Of a stretch of 64,000 nucleotides of DNA, positions 51,698 to 64,000 are shown piece after piece; positions within the stretch are counted from its first letter, which is position 1, and every line of letters begins with the position of its first letter. The notes under the pieces were generated by a model that saw only the letters and a program-made list of their open reading frames with translations, did no database searches and was not told the origin of the DNA. The stretch comes from Colletes latitarsis (lineage: Eukaryota > Arthropoda > Insecta > Hymenoptera > Colletidae), in the NCBI RefSeq assembly GCF_051014445.1, contig NW_027488369.1, positions 12,728,001 through 12,792,000 on the forward strand, in the 5' to 3' direction. Position numbers and translations under genes: made by a program.

Positions 51698-51724
51698 AAA
51701 AAAAAAAAAAAAAAAAAAAAAAAA
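51698..51724 (+). other. Poly(A) tail of the retroelement
   Basis: 27 uninterrupted A residues after CCCCACGAC, directly followed by satellite. This marks the 3' end of a retrotransposed RNA. Up to two of the A residues could belong to the target (the satellite reads GCAAGTTA at this point). Confidence 0.93.
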
Positions 51725-51738
51725 GTTAAGTCTGGGAT
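51725..51738 (+). repeat. Target-site duplication, right copy
   Basis: GTTAAGTCTGGGAT, 14 bp, one mismatch to the left copy at 48367-48380. The GTTAAG variant also exists in ordinary monomers (for example at about 2045 and 2397), so the mismatch may be a satellite polymorphism rather than mutation after insertion. Confidence 0.78.
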
Positions 51739-53587
51739 TGGTCTGGGATTTGACCTCATCAGACTCATACTTTCGCACACTTCACATACTCGTTGAACAG
51801 ATCCTGGGTTATTTTCTGGTTTGGATCACATAGTAATGTGGTACCACACTGAAACAGTCGATTAAACCAGGTTTCGATCAATATTTTTGAGGATAACGCA
51901 TGTTAGGTCTAGGTTAGGCCTGGGATTTTCACTCATCAGTCTCATACTTTCGCATTCTTCACATACTTGTTGAACGGATCCTGGGTTTTTTCTGGTTTGG
52001 ATCACGTAGTAATGTGGGACCACACTGAAGCAGTCAATTAAACCTGGTTTCGATCAATAGTTTAGAGAATAATTCATGTTAGGTCTAGGTTAGGTCTGGG
52101 ATTTGCTCTCATCAGGCACATTCTTTCGCATATTTCTCAAACTTGATGGCTAGATCCTGGGCTTTTTCTGGATTGCATCACGTAGTAATGTGGTACCACA
52201 CTGAAACTTTCAATTAAACCTGGTCTTGATAAATATTTTAAAGGCCAACGCATGTTAGGTCTGGGTTAGGTCTAGGATTTGCCCTCATCAGGCTCATACT
52301 TTCGCATATTTCACATACTTCATGGCTAGATCCTGGGCTTTTTCTGGATTGCATCACGTAGTAATGAAGTACAACACTGAAACAGTCAATTAAACCTGGT
52401 TTCCATCAATATCTTAAAGGACAACGCAAGTTAGGTCTGGGATAGGTCTTGGATTTGCCCTCATCAGGCTCATACTTTCGCGTTTTTCACATACTGGTTG
52501 AACAGATCCTGGGTTTTTTCTGGTTTGGATCACGTAGTAGTGTGGTACCACACTGAAACAGTCCATTATACCTGGTTTGGATCAATATTTTAGAGGATAA
52601 CGCATGTTAGGTCTAGGTTAGGTCTGGGATTTTCACTCATCAGATCCGTACTTTCGCAGTCTTCACATACTTGTTGAACGGATCCTGATTTTTTTCTGGT
52701 TTGGATCACGTTAATGTGGTACCACACTGAAACAGTCGATTAAATCTGGTTTCGATCAATATTTTAGAGGATAACGCTAGTTAGGTCTGGGATTGGTCTG
52801 GGATTTGACATCATCAGACTCATACTTTCGCACACTTCACATACTCGTTGAACAGATCCTGGGTTATTTTCTGGTTTGGATCACATAGTAATGTGGTACC
52901 ACACTGAAACAGTCGATTAAACCAGGTTTCGATCAATATTTTTGAGTATAACGCTTGTTAGGTCTAGGTTAGGCTTGGGATTTTCACTCATCGGACTCAT
53001 ACTTTCGCATTCTTCACATACTTGTTGAACGGATCCTGGGTTTTTTCTGGTTTGGATCACGTAGTAATGTGGGACCACACTGAAACAGTCAATTAAACCT
53101 GGTTTCGATCAATAGTTTAGAGAATAATTCATGTTAGGTCTAGGTTAGGTCTGGGATTTGCTCTCATCAGGCACATTCTTACGCATATTTCTCAAACTTG
53201 ATGGCTAGATCCTGGGCTTTTTCTGGATTGCATCACGTAGTAATGTGGTACCACACTGAAACCTTCAATTAAACCTGGTCTTGATAAATATTTTAAAGGC
53301 TAACGCATGTTAGGTCTGGGTTAGGTCTAGGATTTGCCCTCATCAGGCTCATACTATCGCATTTTTCACATACTTGTTGAACAGATCCTGGGTTTTTTCT
53401 GGTTTGGATCACGTAGTAGTGTGGTACCACGCTGAAACGGTCAATTAAACCTCGTCTTGATAAATATTTTAGAGGCTAACGCATGTTAGGTCTGGGTTAG
53501 GTCTAGGATTTGCCCTCATCAGGCTCATACCTTCGCATATTTCTCATAATGCATGGCTAGATCCTGGGATTTTCTGGTTTGGATCAC
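51739..53587. repeat. Irregular satellite stretch after the retroelement
   Basis: About ten monomers without a complete higher-order unit. A segment near 52079 recurs near 53137 (offset 1058 bp, six monomers plus 2 bp), sharing CATCAGGCACATTCTT and TTTCTCAAACTTG. At about 52710 a monomer has lost three bases in the GATCACGTAGTAATG motif (GATCACGTTAATG). No gene seen. Confidence 0.8.
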
Positions 53588-56500
53588 GTAGCAATGTGGG
53601 ACCACACTGAAACATTCAATTAAACCTGGTTTCGATCAATATTTTAGAGAATAATTCATGTTAGGTCTAGGTCAGGTCTGGGATTTGCTCTCATCGGGCT
53701 CATTCTTTCGCATATTTCTCATACTTGATGGCTAGATCCTGGGCTTCTTCTGGATTGCATCACGTAGTAATGAAGTACAACACTGAAACAGTCAATTAAA
53801 CCTGGTTTCCATCAATATCTTAGAGGACAACGCAAGTTAGGTCTGGGATATGTCTGGGATTTGCCCTCATCAGGCTCATACTTTCGCGTTTTTCACATAC
53901 TTGTTGAACGGATCCTGGGTTTTTTCTGGTTTGGATCACGTAGTAATGTGGGACCACACTGAAACAGTCAATTAAACCTGGTTTCGATCAATATTTTAGA
54001 GAATAATTCATGTTAGGTCTAGGTCAGGTCTGGGATTTGCTCTCATCAGGCTCATTCTTTCGCATATTTCTCATACTTGATGGCTAGATCCTGGGCTTCT
54101 TCTGGATTGCATCACGTAGTAATGAAGTACAACACTGAAACAGTCAATTAAACCTGGTTTCCATCAATATCTTAGAGGACAACGCAAGTTAGGTCTGGGA
54201 TATGTCTGGGATTTGCCCTCATCAGGCTCATACTTTCGCGTTTTTCACATACTTGTTGAACTGATCCTGGGTTTTTTCTGGTTTGGATCACGTAGTAATG
54301 TGGTACCACACTGAAACGGTCAATTAAACCTGGTTTCGATCAAAATTTTAGAGGATAACGCAGGTTAGGTCTAGGTTAGGCCTGGGATTTTCACTCATCA
54401 GACTCATACTTTCGCATTCTTCACATACTTGTTGAACGGATCCTGGGTTTTTTCTGGTTTGGATCACGTAGTAATGTGGTACCACACTGAAACGGTCAAT
54501 TAAACCTGGTTTCGATCAATATTTTAGAGGATAACGCAAGTTAGGTCTGGGATAGGTCTGGGATTTGCCGTCATCAGGCTCATACTTTCGCATTCTTCAC
54601 ATACTTGTTGAACTGATCCTGGGTTTTTTCTGGTTTGGATCACGTAGTAATGTGGTACCACACTGAAACGGTCAATTAAACCTGGTTTCGATCAAAATTT
54701 TAGAGGATAACGCAGGTTAGGTCTGGGATAGGTCTGGGAGTTGACCTCATCAGACTCATACTTTCGCACACTTCACATACTCGTTGAACAGATCCTGGGT
54801 TATTTTCTGGTATGGATCACATAGTAATGTGGTACCACACTGAAACAGTCGATTAAACCATGTTTCGATCAATATTTTAGAGGAGAACGCATGTTAGGTC
54901 TAGGTTAGGCCTGGGATTTTCACTCATCAGACTCATACTTTCGCATTCTTCACATTCTTGTTGAACGGATCCTGGGTTTTTTCTGGTTTGGATCACGTAG
55001 TAATGTGGGACCACACTGAAACAGTCAATTAAACCTGGCTTCGATCAATATTTTAGGGAATAATTCATGTTAGGTCAAGGTTAGGTCTGGTATTTGCACT
55101 CATCAGGCTCATTCTTTCGCATATTTCTCATACTTCATGGCTAGATGCTGGGCTGTTTCTGGATTGTGTCACGTAGTAATGTGGTACCACACTGAAACAG
55201 TCAATTAAACCTCGTCTTGATAAATATTTTAGAGAATAACGCATGTTAGGTCTGGGTTAGGTCCAGGATTTGTCCTCATCAGGCTCATACTTTCGCATAT
55301 TTCTCATACTTCATGGCTAGATCCTGGGCTATTTCTGGATTGGATCACGTAGTAATGTGGTACTACACTGAAACAGTCAATTAAACCTGGTTTTGATCAA
55401 TATTTTAGAGAATAATTCATGTTAGGTCTAGGTTAGGTCAGGGATTTGCTCCCATCAGGCTCATTCTTTCGCATATTTCTCATACTTGATGGCTAGATCC
55501 TGGGCTTTTTCTGGATAGCATCACGTAGTAATGAAGTACAACACTGAAACAGTCAATTAAACCTGGTTTCGATCAATATTTTAGAGAATAATTCATGTTA
55601 GGTCTAGGTTAGGTCTGGGATTTGCTCTCATCAGGCTCATTCTTTCGCATATTTCTCATACTTGATGGCTAGATCCTGGGCTTTTTCTGAATTGCATCAC
55701 GTAGTAATGAAGTACAACACTGAAACAGTCAATTAAACCTGGTTTCCATCAATATTCTAGAGGACAACGCATGTTAGGTCTAGGTTAGGCCTGGGATTTG
55801 CCCTCATCAGAGTCATACTGTCGCAGTTTTAACATACTTGTTGAACGGATCCTGGGTTTTTTCTGGTTTGGTTCACATAGTAATGTGGTACCACACTGAA
55901 ACATTCAATTAAACCTTTTCTTGATAAATATTTTAGAGGATAACGCATGTTAGGTTTGGGTTAAGTCTGAGGTTTGGCCCTCATCAGGCTCATACTTTCG
56001 CATATTTCTCATACTTCATGGCTAGATCCTGGGCTGTTTCTGGATTGTATCAGGTAGTAAAGTGGTACCACACTGAAACATTCAATGAAACCTGGTCTGG
56101 ATAAATATTTTAGAGGATAACGCATCTTAGGTCTGGGTTAGGTCTAAGATTTGCCCTCATCAGGCTCACAGTTTAGCGTTTTTCACATACTTCTTGAACA
56201 GATCCTGGGCTTTCTCTGGTTTGGATCACGAAGTAGTGTGGTACCATACTGAAACAGTCCATTAAACCTGGTCTGGATAAATATTTTAGAGGATAACGCA
56301 TCTTAGGTCTGGGTTAGGTCTAAGACTTGCCCTCATCAGGCTCACAGTTTAGCGTTTTTCACATACTTGTTGAACGGATCCTGGGTTTTTTCTGGTTTTG
56401 ATCACGTAGTAATGTGGCACCACACTGAAACATTCAATTAAACCTGGTCTTGATAAATATTTTAGAGAATAACGCATGTTAGGTCTAGGTTAGGTCAGGG

Positions 56501-58341
56501 ATTTGCTCCCATCAGGCTCATTCATTCGCATATTTCTCATACTTGATGGCTAGATCCTGGGCATTTTCTGGATTGCATCACGTAGTAATGAAGTACAACA
56601 CTGAAACAGTCAATTAAACCTGGTTTCGATCAATATTTTAGAGAATAATTCATGTTAGGTCTAGGTTAGGTCTGGGATTTGCTCTCATCAGGTTCATTCT
56701 TTCGCATAGTTCTCATACTTGATGGCTAGATCCTGGGCTTTTTCTGGATTGCATCACGTAGTAATGAAGTACAACACTGAAACAGTCAATTAAACCTGGT
56801 TTCCATCAATATGCTAGAGGACAACGCATGTTAGGTCTAGGTTAGGCCTGGGATTTGGCCCCATCAGGGCCATACTGTCGCAGTTTTAACATACTTGTTG
56901 AACGGATCCTGGGTTTTTTCTGGTTTGGATCACGTAGTAATGTGGTACCACACTGAAACATTCAATTAAACCTGGTCTTGATAAATATTTTAGAGAATAA
57001 CGCATGTTAGGTCTAGGTTGGGTCAGGGATTTGCTCCCATCAGGCTCATTCTTTCGCATATTTCTCATACTTGATGGCTAGATCCTGGGCATTTTCTGGA
57101 TTGCATCACGTAGTAATGACGTACAACACTGAAACAGTCAATTAAACCTGGTTTCGATCAATATTTTAGAGAATAATTCATGTTAGGTCTAGGTTAGGTC
57201 TGGGATTTGCTCTCATCAGGTTCATTCTTTCGCATAGTTCTCATACTTGATGGCTAGATCCTGGGCTTTTTCTGGATTGCATCACGTAGTAATGAAGTAC
57301 AACACTGAAACAGTCAATTAAACCTGGTTTCCATCAATATGCTAGAGGACAACGCATGTTAGGTCTAGGTTAGGCCTGGGATTTGCCCCCATCAGGGCCA
57401 TACTGTCGCAGTTTTAACATACTTGTTGAACGGATCCTGGGTTTTTTCTGGTTTGGATCACGTAGTAATGTGGTACCACACTGAAACAGTCGATTAAACC
57501 TGGTTTCGATCAATATTTTAGAGGATAACGCAAGTTAAGTCTGGGATAGGTCTGGGATTTGACCTCATCAGGCCCATTCTTTCGCATATTTCTCATACAT
57601 CTTGAACAGATCCTGGGTTTTTTCTGGTTTGGATCACGTAGTAATGTGGGACCACACTGAAACAATCAATTAAACCTGATCCTGATAAATATTTTAGAGG
57701 ATAACGCATGTTAGGTCTGGGTTAGGTCTAGGATTTGCCCTCATCAGGCTCTTACTTTCGCATATTTCTCATACTTCGTGGCTAGATCCTGGGCTTTTTC
57801 TGGATTGCGTCACGTAGTAAAGTGGTACCACACTGAAACATGCAATGAAACCTGGTTTCGATCAATATTTTAGAGGATAACGCATGTTAGGTCTAGGTCA
57901 GGCCTGGGATTTTCACTCATCAGACTCATACTTTCGCATTCTTCACATACTTGTTGAGCGGATCCTGGGTTTTTTCTGGTTTGGATCACGTAGTAATGTG
58001 GGACCACACTGAAACATTCAATGAAACCTGGTCTGGATAAATATTTTAGAGGATAACGCATCTTAGGTCTGGGTTAGGTCTAAGATTTGCCCTCATCAGG
58101 CTCACAGTTTAGCGTTTTTCACATACTTGTTGAACAGATCCTGGGTTTTTTCTGGTTTGGATCACGAAGTAGTGTGGTACCACACTGAAACAGTCCATTA
58201 AACCTGGTCTGGATAAATATTTTAGAGGGTAACGCATCTTAGGTCTGGGTTAGGTCTAAGATTTGCCCTCATCAGGCTCACAGTTTAGCGTTTTTCACAT
58301 ACTTGTTGAACAGATCCTGGGTTTTTTCTGGTTTGGATCAC
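53588..58341. repeat. 27-monomer higher-order repeat (4754 bp), copy 1
   Basis: Tandem unit of 4754 bp (27 x 176 = 4752, plus 2). Diagnostic variants shared with copy 2 include TCATCGGGCTCATTC (53691 and 58445), GATCAAAATTTTAGAGG, TTTCTTGATAAATA (about 55918 and 60672) and CATAGTTCTCATAC. Inside it a 352-bp dimer is repeated near 53640 and 53990, and a 528-bp trimer near 56460 and 56990. The left edge is accurate to about 30 bp. Confidence 0.9.
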
Positions 58342-61300
58342 GTAGTAATGTGGGACCACACTGAAACAGTCAATTAAACCTGGTTTCGATCAATATTTTA
58401 GAGAATAATTCATGTTAGGTCTAGGTCAGGTCTGGGATTTGCTCTCATCGGGCTCATTCTTTCGCATATTTCTCATACTTGATGGCTAGATCCTGGGCTT
58501 CTTCTGGATTGCATCACGTAGTAATGAAGTACAACACTGAAACAGTCAATTAAACCTGGTTTCCATCAATATCTTAGAGGACAACGCAAGTTAGGTCTGG
58601 GATATGTCTGGGATTTGCCCTCATCAGGCTCATACTTTCGCGTTTTTCACATACTTGTTGAACGGATCCTGGGTTTTTTCTGGTTTGGATCACGTAGTAA
58701 TGTGGGACCACACTGAAACAGTCAATTAAACCTGGTTTCGATCAATATTTTAGAGAATAATTCATGTTAGGTCTAGGTCAGGTCTGGGATTTGCTCTCAT
58801 CAGGCTCATTCTTTCGCATATTTCTCATACTTGATGGCTAGATCCTGGGCTTCTTCTGGATTGCATCACGTAGTAATGAAGTACAACACTGAAACAGTCA
58901 ATTAAACCTGGTTTCCATCAATATCTTAGAGGACAACGCAAGTTAGGTCTGGGATATGTCTGGGATTTGCCCTCATCAGGCTCATACTTTCGCGTTTTTC
59001 ACATACTTGTTGAACTGATCCTGGGTTTTTTCTGGTTTGGATCACGTAGTAATGTGGTACCACACTGAAACGGTCAATTAAACCTGGTTTCGATCAAAAT
59101 TTTAGAGGATAACGCAGGTTAGGTCTAGGTTAGGCCTGGGATTTTCACTCATCAGACTCATACTTTCGCATTCTTCACATACTTGTTGAACGGATCCTGG
59201 GTTTTTTCTGGTTTGGATCACGTAGTAATGTGGTACCACACTGAAACGGTCAATTAAACCTGGTTTCGATCAATATTTTAGAGGATAACGCAAGTTAGGT
59301 CTGGGATAGGTCTGGGATTTGCCGTCATCAGGCTCATACTTTCGCATTCTTCACATACTTGTTGAACTGATCCTGGGTTTTTTCTGGTTTGGATCACGTA
59401 GTAATGTGGTACCACACTGAAACGGTCAATTAAACCTGGTTTCGATCAAAATTTTAGAGGATAACGCAGGTTAGGTCTGGGATAGGTCTGGGAGTTGACC
59501 TCATCAGACTCATACTTTCGCACACTTCACATACTCGTTGAACAGATCCTGGGTTATTTTCTGGTATGGATCACATAGTAATGTGGTACCACACTGAAAC
59601 AGTCGATTAAACCATGTTTCGATCAATATTTTAGAGGAGAACGCATGTTAGGTCTAGGTTAGGCCTGGGATTTTCACTCATCAGACTCATACTTTCGCAT
59701 TCTTCACATTCTTGTTGAACGGATCCTGGGTTTTTTCTGGTTTGGATCACGTAGTAATGTGGGACCACACTGAAACAGTCAATTAAACCTGGCTTCGATC
59801 AATATTTTAGGGAATAATTCATGTTAGGTCAAGGTTAGGTCTGGTATTTGCACTCATCAGGCTCATTCTTTCGCATATTTCTCATACTTCATGGCTAGAT
59901 GCTGGGCTGTTTCTGGATTGTGTCACGTAGTAATGTGGTACCACACTGAAACAGTCAATTAAACCTCGTCTTGATAAATATTTTAGAGAATAACGCATGT
60001 TAGGTCTGGGTTAGGTCCAGGATTTGTCCTCATCAGGCTCATACTTTCGCATATTTCTCATACTTCATGGCTAGATCCTGGGCTATTTCTGGATTGGATC
60101 ACGTAGTAATGTGGTACTACACTGAAACAGTCAATTAAACCTGGTTTTGATCAATATTTTAGAGAATAATTCATGTTAGGTCTAGGTTAGGTCAGGGATT
60201 TGCTCCCATCAGGCTCATTCTTTCGCATATTTCTCATACTTGATGGCTAGATCCTGGGCTTTTTCTGGATAGCATCACGTAGTAATGAAGTACAACACTG
60301 AAACAGTCAATTAAACCTGGTTTCGATCAATATTTTAGAGAATAATTCATGTTAGGTCTAGGTTAGGTCTGGGATTTGCTCTCATCAGGCTCATTCTTTC
60401 GCATATTTCTCATACTTGATGGCTAGATCCTGGGCTTTTTCTGAATTGCATCACGTAGTAATGAAGTACAACACTGAAACAGTCAATTAAACCTGGTTTC
60501 CATCAATATTCTAGAGGACAACGCATGTTAGGTCTAGGTTAGGCCTGGGATTTGCCCTCATCAGAGTCATACTGTCGCAGTTTTAACATACTTGTTGAAC
60601 GGATCCTGGGTTTTTTCTGGTTTGGTTCACATAGTAATGTGGTACCACACTGAAACATTCAATTAAACCTTTTCTTGATAAATATTTTAGAGGATAACGC
60701 ATGTTAGGTTTGGGTTAAGTCTGAGGTTTGGCCCTCATCAGGCTCATACTTTCGCATATTTCTCATACTTCATGGCTAGATCCTGGGCTGTTTCTGGATT
60801 GTATCAGGTAGTAAAGTGGTACCACACTGAAACATTCAATGAAACCTGGTCTGGATAAATATTTTAGAGGATAACGCATCTTAGGTCTGGGTTAGGTCTA
60901 AGATTTGCCCTCATCAGGCTCACAGTTTAGCGTTTTTCACATACTTCTTGAACAGATCCTGGGCTTTCTCTGGTTTGGATCACGAAGTAGTGTGGTACCA
61001 TACTGAAACAGTCCATTAAACCTGGTCTGGATAAATATTTTAGAGGATAACGCATCTTAGGTCTGGGTTAGGTCTAAGACTTGCCCTCATCAGGCTCACA
61101 GTTTAGCGTTTTTCACATACTTGTTGAACGGATCCTGGGTTTTTTCTGGTTTTGATCACGTAGTAATGTGGCACCACACTGAAACATTCAATTAAACCTG
61201 GTCTTGATAAATATTTTAGAGAATAACGCATGTTAGGTCTAGGTTAGGTCAGGGATTTGCTCCCATCAGGCTCATTCATTCGCATATTTCTCATACTTGA

Positions 61301-63095
61301 TGGCTAGATCCTGGGCATTTTCTGGATTGCATCACGTAGTAATGAAGTACAACACTGAAACAGTCAATTAAACCTGGTTTCGATCAATATTTTAGAGAAT
61401 AATTCATGTTAGGTCTAGGTTAGGTCTGGGATTTGCTCTCATCAGGTTCATTCTTTCGCATAGTTCTCATACTTGATGGCTAGATCCTGGGCTTTTTCTG
61501 GATTGCATCACGTAGTAATGAAGTACAACACTGAAACAGTCAATTAAACCTGGTTTCCATCAATATGCTAGAGGACAACGCATGTTAGGTCTAGGTTAGG
61601 CCTGGGATTTGGCCCCATCAGGGCCATACTGTCGCAGTTTTAACATACTTGTTGAACGGATCCTGGGTTTTTTCTGGTTTGGATCACGTAGTAATGTGGT
61701 ACCACACTGAAACATTCAATTAAACCTGGTCTTGATAAATATTTTAGAGAATAACGCATGTTAGGTCTAGGTTGGGTCAGGGATTTGCTCCCATCAGGCT
61801 CATTCTTTCGCATATTTCTCATACTTGATGGCTAGATCCTGGGCATTTTCTGGATTGCATCACGTAGTAATGACGTACAACACTGAAACAGTCAATTAAA
61901 CCTGGTTTCGATCAATATTTTAGAGAATAATTCATGTTAGGTCTAGGTTAGGTCTGGGATTTGCTCTCATCAGGTTCATTCTTTCGCATAGTTCTCATAC
62001 TTGATGGCTAGATCCTGGGCTTTTTCTGGATTGCATCACGTAGTAATGAAGTACAACACTGAAACAGTCAATTAAACCTGGTTTCCATCAATATGCTAGA
62101 GGACAACGCATGTTAGGTCTAGGTTAGGCCTGGGATTTGCCCCCATCAGGGCCATACTGTCGCAGTTTTAACATACTTGTTGAACGGATCCTGGGTTTTT
62201 TCTGGTTTGGATCACGTAGTAATGTGGTACCACACTGAAACAGTCGATTAAACCTGGTTTCGATCAATATTTTAGAGGATAACGCAAGTTAAGTCTGGGA
62301 TAGGTCTGGGATTTGACCTCATCAGGCCCATTCTTTCGCATATTTCTCATACATCTTGAACAGATCCTGGGTTTTTTCTGGTTTGGATCACGTAGTAATG
62401 TGGGACCACACTGAAACAATCAATTAAACCTGATCCTGATAAATATTTTAGAGGATAACGCATGTTAGGTCTGGGTTAGGTCTAGGATTTGCCCTCATGA
62501 GGCTCTTACTTTCGCATATTTCTCATACTTCGTGGCTAGATCCTGGGCTTTTTCTGGATTGCGTCACGTAGTAAAGTGGTACCACACTGAAACATGCAAT
62601 GAAACCTGGTTTCGATCAATATTTTAGAGGATAACGCATGTTAGGTCTAGGTCAGGCCTGGGATTTTCACTCATCAGACTCATACTTTCGCATTCTTCAC
62701 ATACTTGTTGAGCGGATCCTGGGTTTTTTCTGGTTTGGATCACGTAGTAATGTGGGACCACACTGAAACATTCAATGAAACCTGGTCTGGATAAATATTT
62801 TAGAGGATAACGCATCTTAGGTCTGGGTTAGGTCTAAGATTTGCCCTCATCAGGCTCACAGTTTAGCGTTTTTCACATACTTGTTGAACAGATCCTGGGT
62901 TTTTTCTGGTTTGGATCACGAAGTAGTGTGGTACCACACTGAAACAGTCCATTAAACCTGGTCTGGATAAATATTTTAGAGGGTAACGCATCTTAGGTCT
63001 GGGTTAGGTCTAAGATTTGCCCTCATCAGGCTCACAGTTTAGCGTTTTTCACATACTTGTTGAACAGATCCTGGGTTTTTTCTGGTTTGGATCAC
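58342..63095. repeat. 27-monomer higher-order repeat (4754 bp), copy 2
   Basis: Second tandem copy, nearly identical to copy 1. One visible difference is CATGAGGCTC at about 62497 against CATCAGGCTC at about 57743. The match ends where this copy reads CACGAAGTAGTG near 63095 while copy 1 continues as CACGTAGTAATG. Confidence 0.9.
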
Positions 63096-64000
63096 GAAGT
63101 AGTGTGGTACCACACTGAAACAGTCCATTAAACCAGGTCTCGCTCAATATTTTAGAGGATAACGCATGTTAGGTCTAGGTTAGCTCTGGGATTTGCTCTC
63201 ATCAGGCTCATTCTTTCGCATATTTCTCATACTTGGTGGCTAGATCCTGGGCTTTTTCTGGATTGCATCACGTAGTAATGTAGTACCACACTGAAACAGT
63301 CAATGAAACCTGGTTTCCATCAATATTTTAGAGGACAACGCAAGTTAGGTCTAGGTAAGGCCTGAGATTTTCACTGATCAGACTCATACTTTCGCATTCT
63401 TCACATACTTGTTGAACGGATACTGGGTTTTTTCTGGTTTGGTTCACGTAGTAATGTGGTACCACACTGAAACTTTCAATTAAACCTGGTCTTGATAAAT
63501 ATTTTAGAGGATAACGCATGTTAGGTTTGGGTTAGGTCTAGGATTTGCCCTCATCAGGCTCATACTTTCGCATATTTCTCATACTTCATGGCTAGATCCT
63601 GGGCTGTTTCTGGACTGTATCACGTAGTAATGTGGTACCACGCTGAAACAGTCGATTAAACCTGGTTTCGACCAATATTTTAGAGGATAACGCAAGTTAA
63701 GTCTGGGATAGGTCTGGGATTTGACCTCATCAGACTCATACTTTCGCATTCTTCACATACTTGTTGAACGGATCCTGGGTTTTTTCTGGTTTGGATCACG
63801 TAGTAATGTGGGACCACACTGAAACAGTCGACTAAACCTAGTTTCGATCAATATTTTAGAGGATAACGCATGTTAGGTCTGGGTTAGGCCTGGGATTTTG
63901 CCTCATCAGACTCATACTTTCGCATTCTTCACATACTTGTTGAACGGATCCTGGGTTTTTTCTGGTTTGGATCACGTAGTATTGTGGGACCACACTGAGG
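63096..64000. repeat. Satellite tail to the window edge
   Basis: About five monomers of mixed type, running off the window end. Part near 63280-63430 resembles the monomers near 25600-25740 (CAATGAAACC, GGTAAGGCCTGAG). No gene seen. Confidence 0.85.

Larger units (their letters stand above)
48381..51724 (+). mobile_element. 5'-truncated R1-clade non-LTR retrotransposon
   Basis: A GC-rich 3344-bp insert in AT-richer satellite. It reads, 5' to 3': end of an APE-type endonuclease, reverse transcriptase with the YADD motif, a C-terminal C-C-H-C zinc motif, a 516-nt 3' UTR full of hairpins and a 27-nt poly(A). ORF1, the 5' UTR and the start of the endonuclease are missing, the usual result of incomplete target-primed reverse transcription. 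The domain order, CYADDTLVLA and the terminal zinc motif followed by HTLEVCPAW point to the R1 clade; other APE-type clades (Jockey, LOA, I) are less likely but not excluded. The only mobile element seen in the window. Confidence 0.9.
51725..64000. repeat. 176-bp satellite array, right block
   Basis: The same satellite continues in the same orientation and register after the retrotransposon, with about 70 monomers up to the window edge. The first complete GATCC landmark is at 51800, 75 bp after the element, exactly the distance expected from an uninterrupted monomer. The block holds a short irregular part (51725 to about 53587), a large 27-monomer duplication (about 53588-63095) and a tail to 64000. 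No gene is seen. Confidence 0.97.

Noticed and set aside
48381..51724. R2-type or LTR element
   Set aside because: No LTRs or integrase. The C-terminal zinc motif lies after the RT and an APE-type SDH motif lies before it, whereas R2 has a restriction-like nuclease after the RT.
51316..51729. 137-codon + strand frame through the 3' UTR into the poly(A)
   Set aside because: It crosses several strong hairpins and ends in a lysine run encoded by the poly(A). It lies after the ORF2 stop and has no recognisable domain.

Overview
This window is almost entirely tandem satellite DNA. A head-to-tail array with a period of about 176 bp fills 1-48380 and 51725-64000, roughly 345 monomers. One non-LTR (LINE-type) retrotransposon copy interrupts it at 48381-51724. 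There is no host gene, tRNA, rRNA or CRISPR array that I can support. The retroelement looks like the R1 clade (APE endonuclease remnant, YADD reverse transcriptase, C-terminal C-C-H-C zinc motif), a group found mainly in arthropods. The window is therefore probably a centromeric, pericentromeric or subtelomeric heterochromatin block of an arthropod, most likely an insect. The species cannot be told from the sequence.

Layout of the satellite. Successive GATCCTGGG landmarks fall 176 bp apart (for example at 6, 182, 358 and 534). Monomers carrying a 7-base TTATTTT in place of the T6 run are 177 bp. At least two junction classes are intermixed: class A ends in TTCTTCACATACTTGTTGAA and class B ends in TTTCTCATACTTGATGGCTA. 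Above the monomer level the array is built from long, nearly identical higher-order duplications: a 16-mer unit of 2819 bp (1-2819, 2820-5638 and a partial copy to about 7163); a 3.3-3.5 kb duplication (about 6850-10352 and 11085-14408); a mosaic from 14.4 to 27.6 kb with 10-mer, 3-mer and 2-mer local repeats; nested 1936, 6160, 3168 and 5106 bp offsets between 27.6 and 47.95 kb; and a 27-mer unit of 4754 bp (about 53588-58341 and 58342-63095).

The retrotransposon is 5'-truncated, GC-rich and inserted on the + strand. What remains reads as the end of an APE endonuclease, a full reverse transcriptase and a C-terminal zinc-binding domain. Two frame changes (near 48899 and at 50399) split it into three open frames, with no other stop codon in the composite frame. 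Its 516-nt 3' UTR is a run of at least eight strong hairpins followed by 27 A residues. Flanking 14-bp direct repeats with one mismatch mark the target site, and the satellite register is conserved exactly across the insertion.

Most interesting points: the hairpin train in the 3' UTR; insertion of an R1-type element into a TTAGG-containing core of the satellite; the mismatched flanks, which suggest recombination or an assembly join after insertion; and the nested, multi-scale duplication history of the array.
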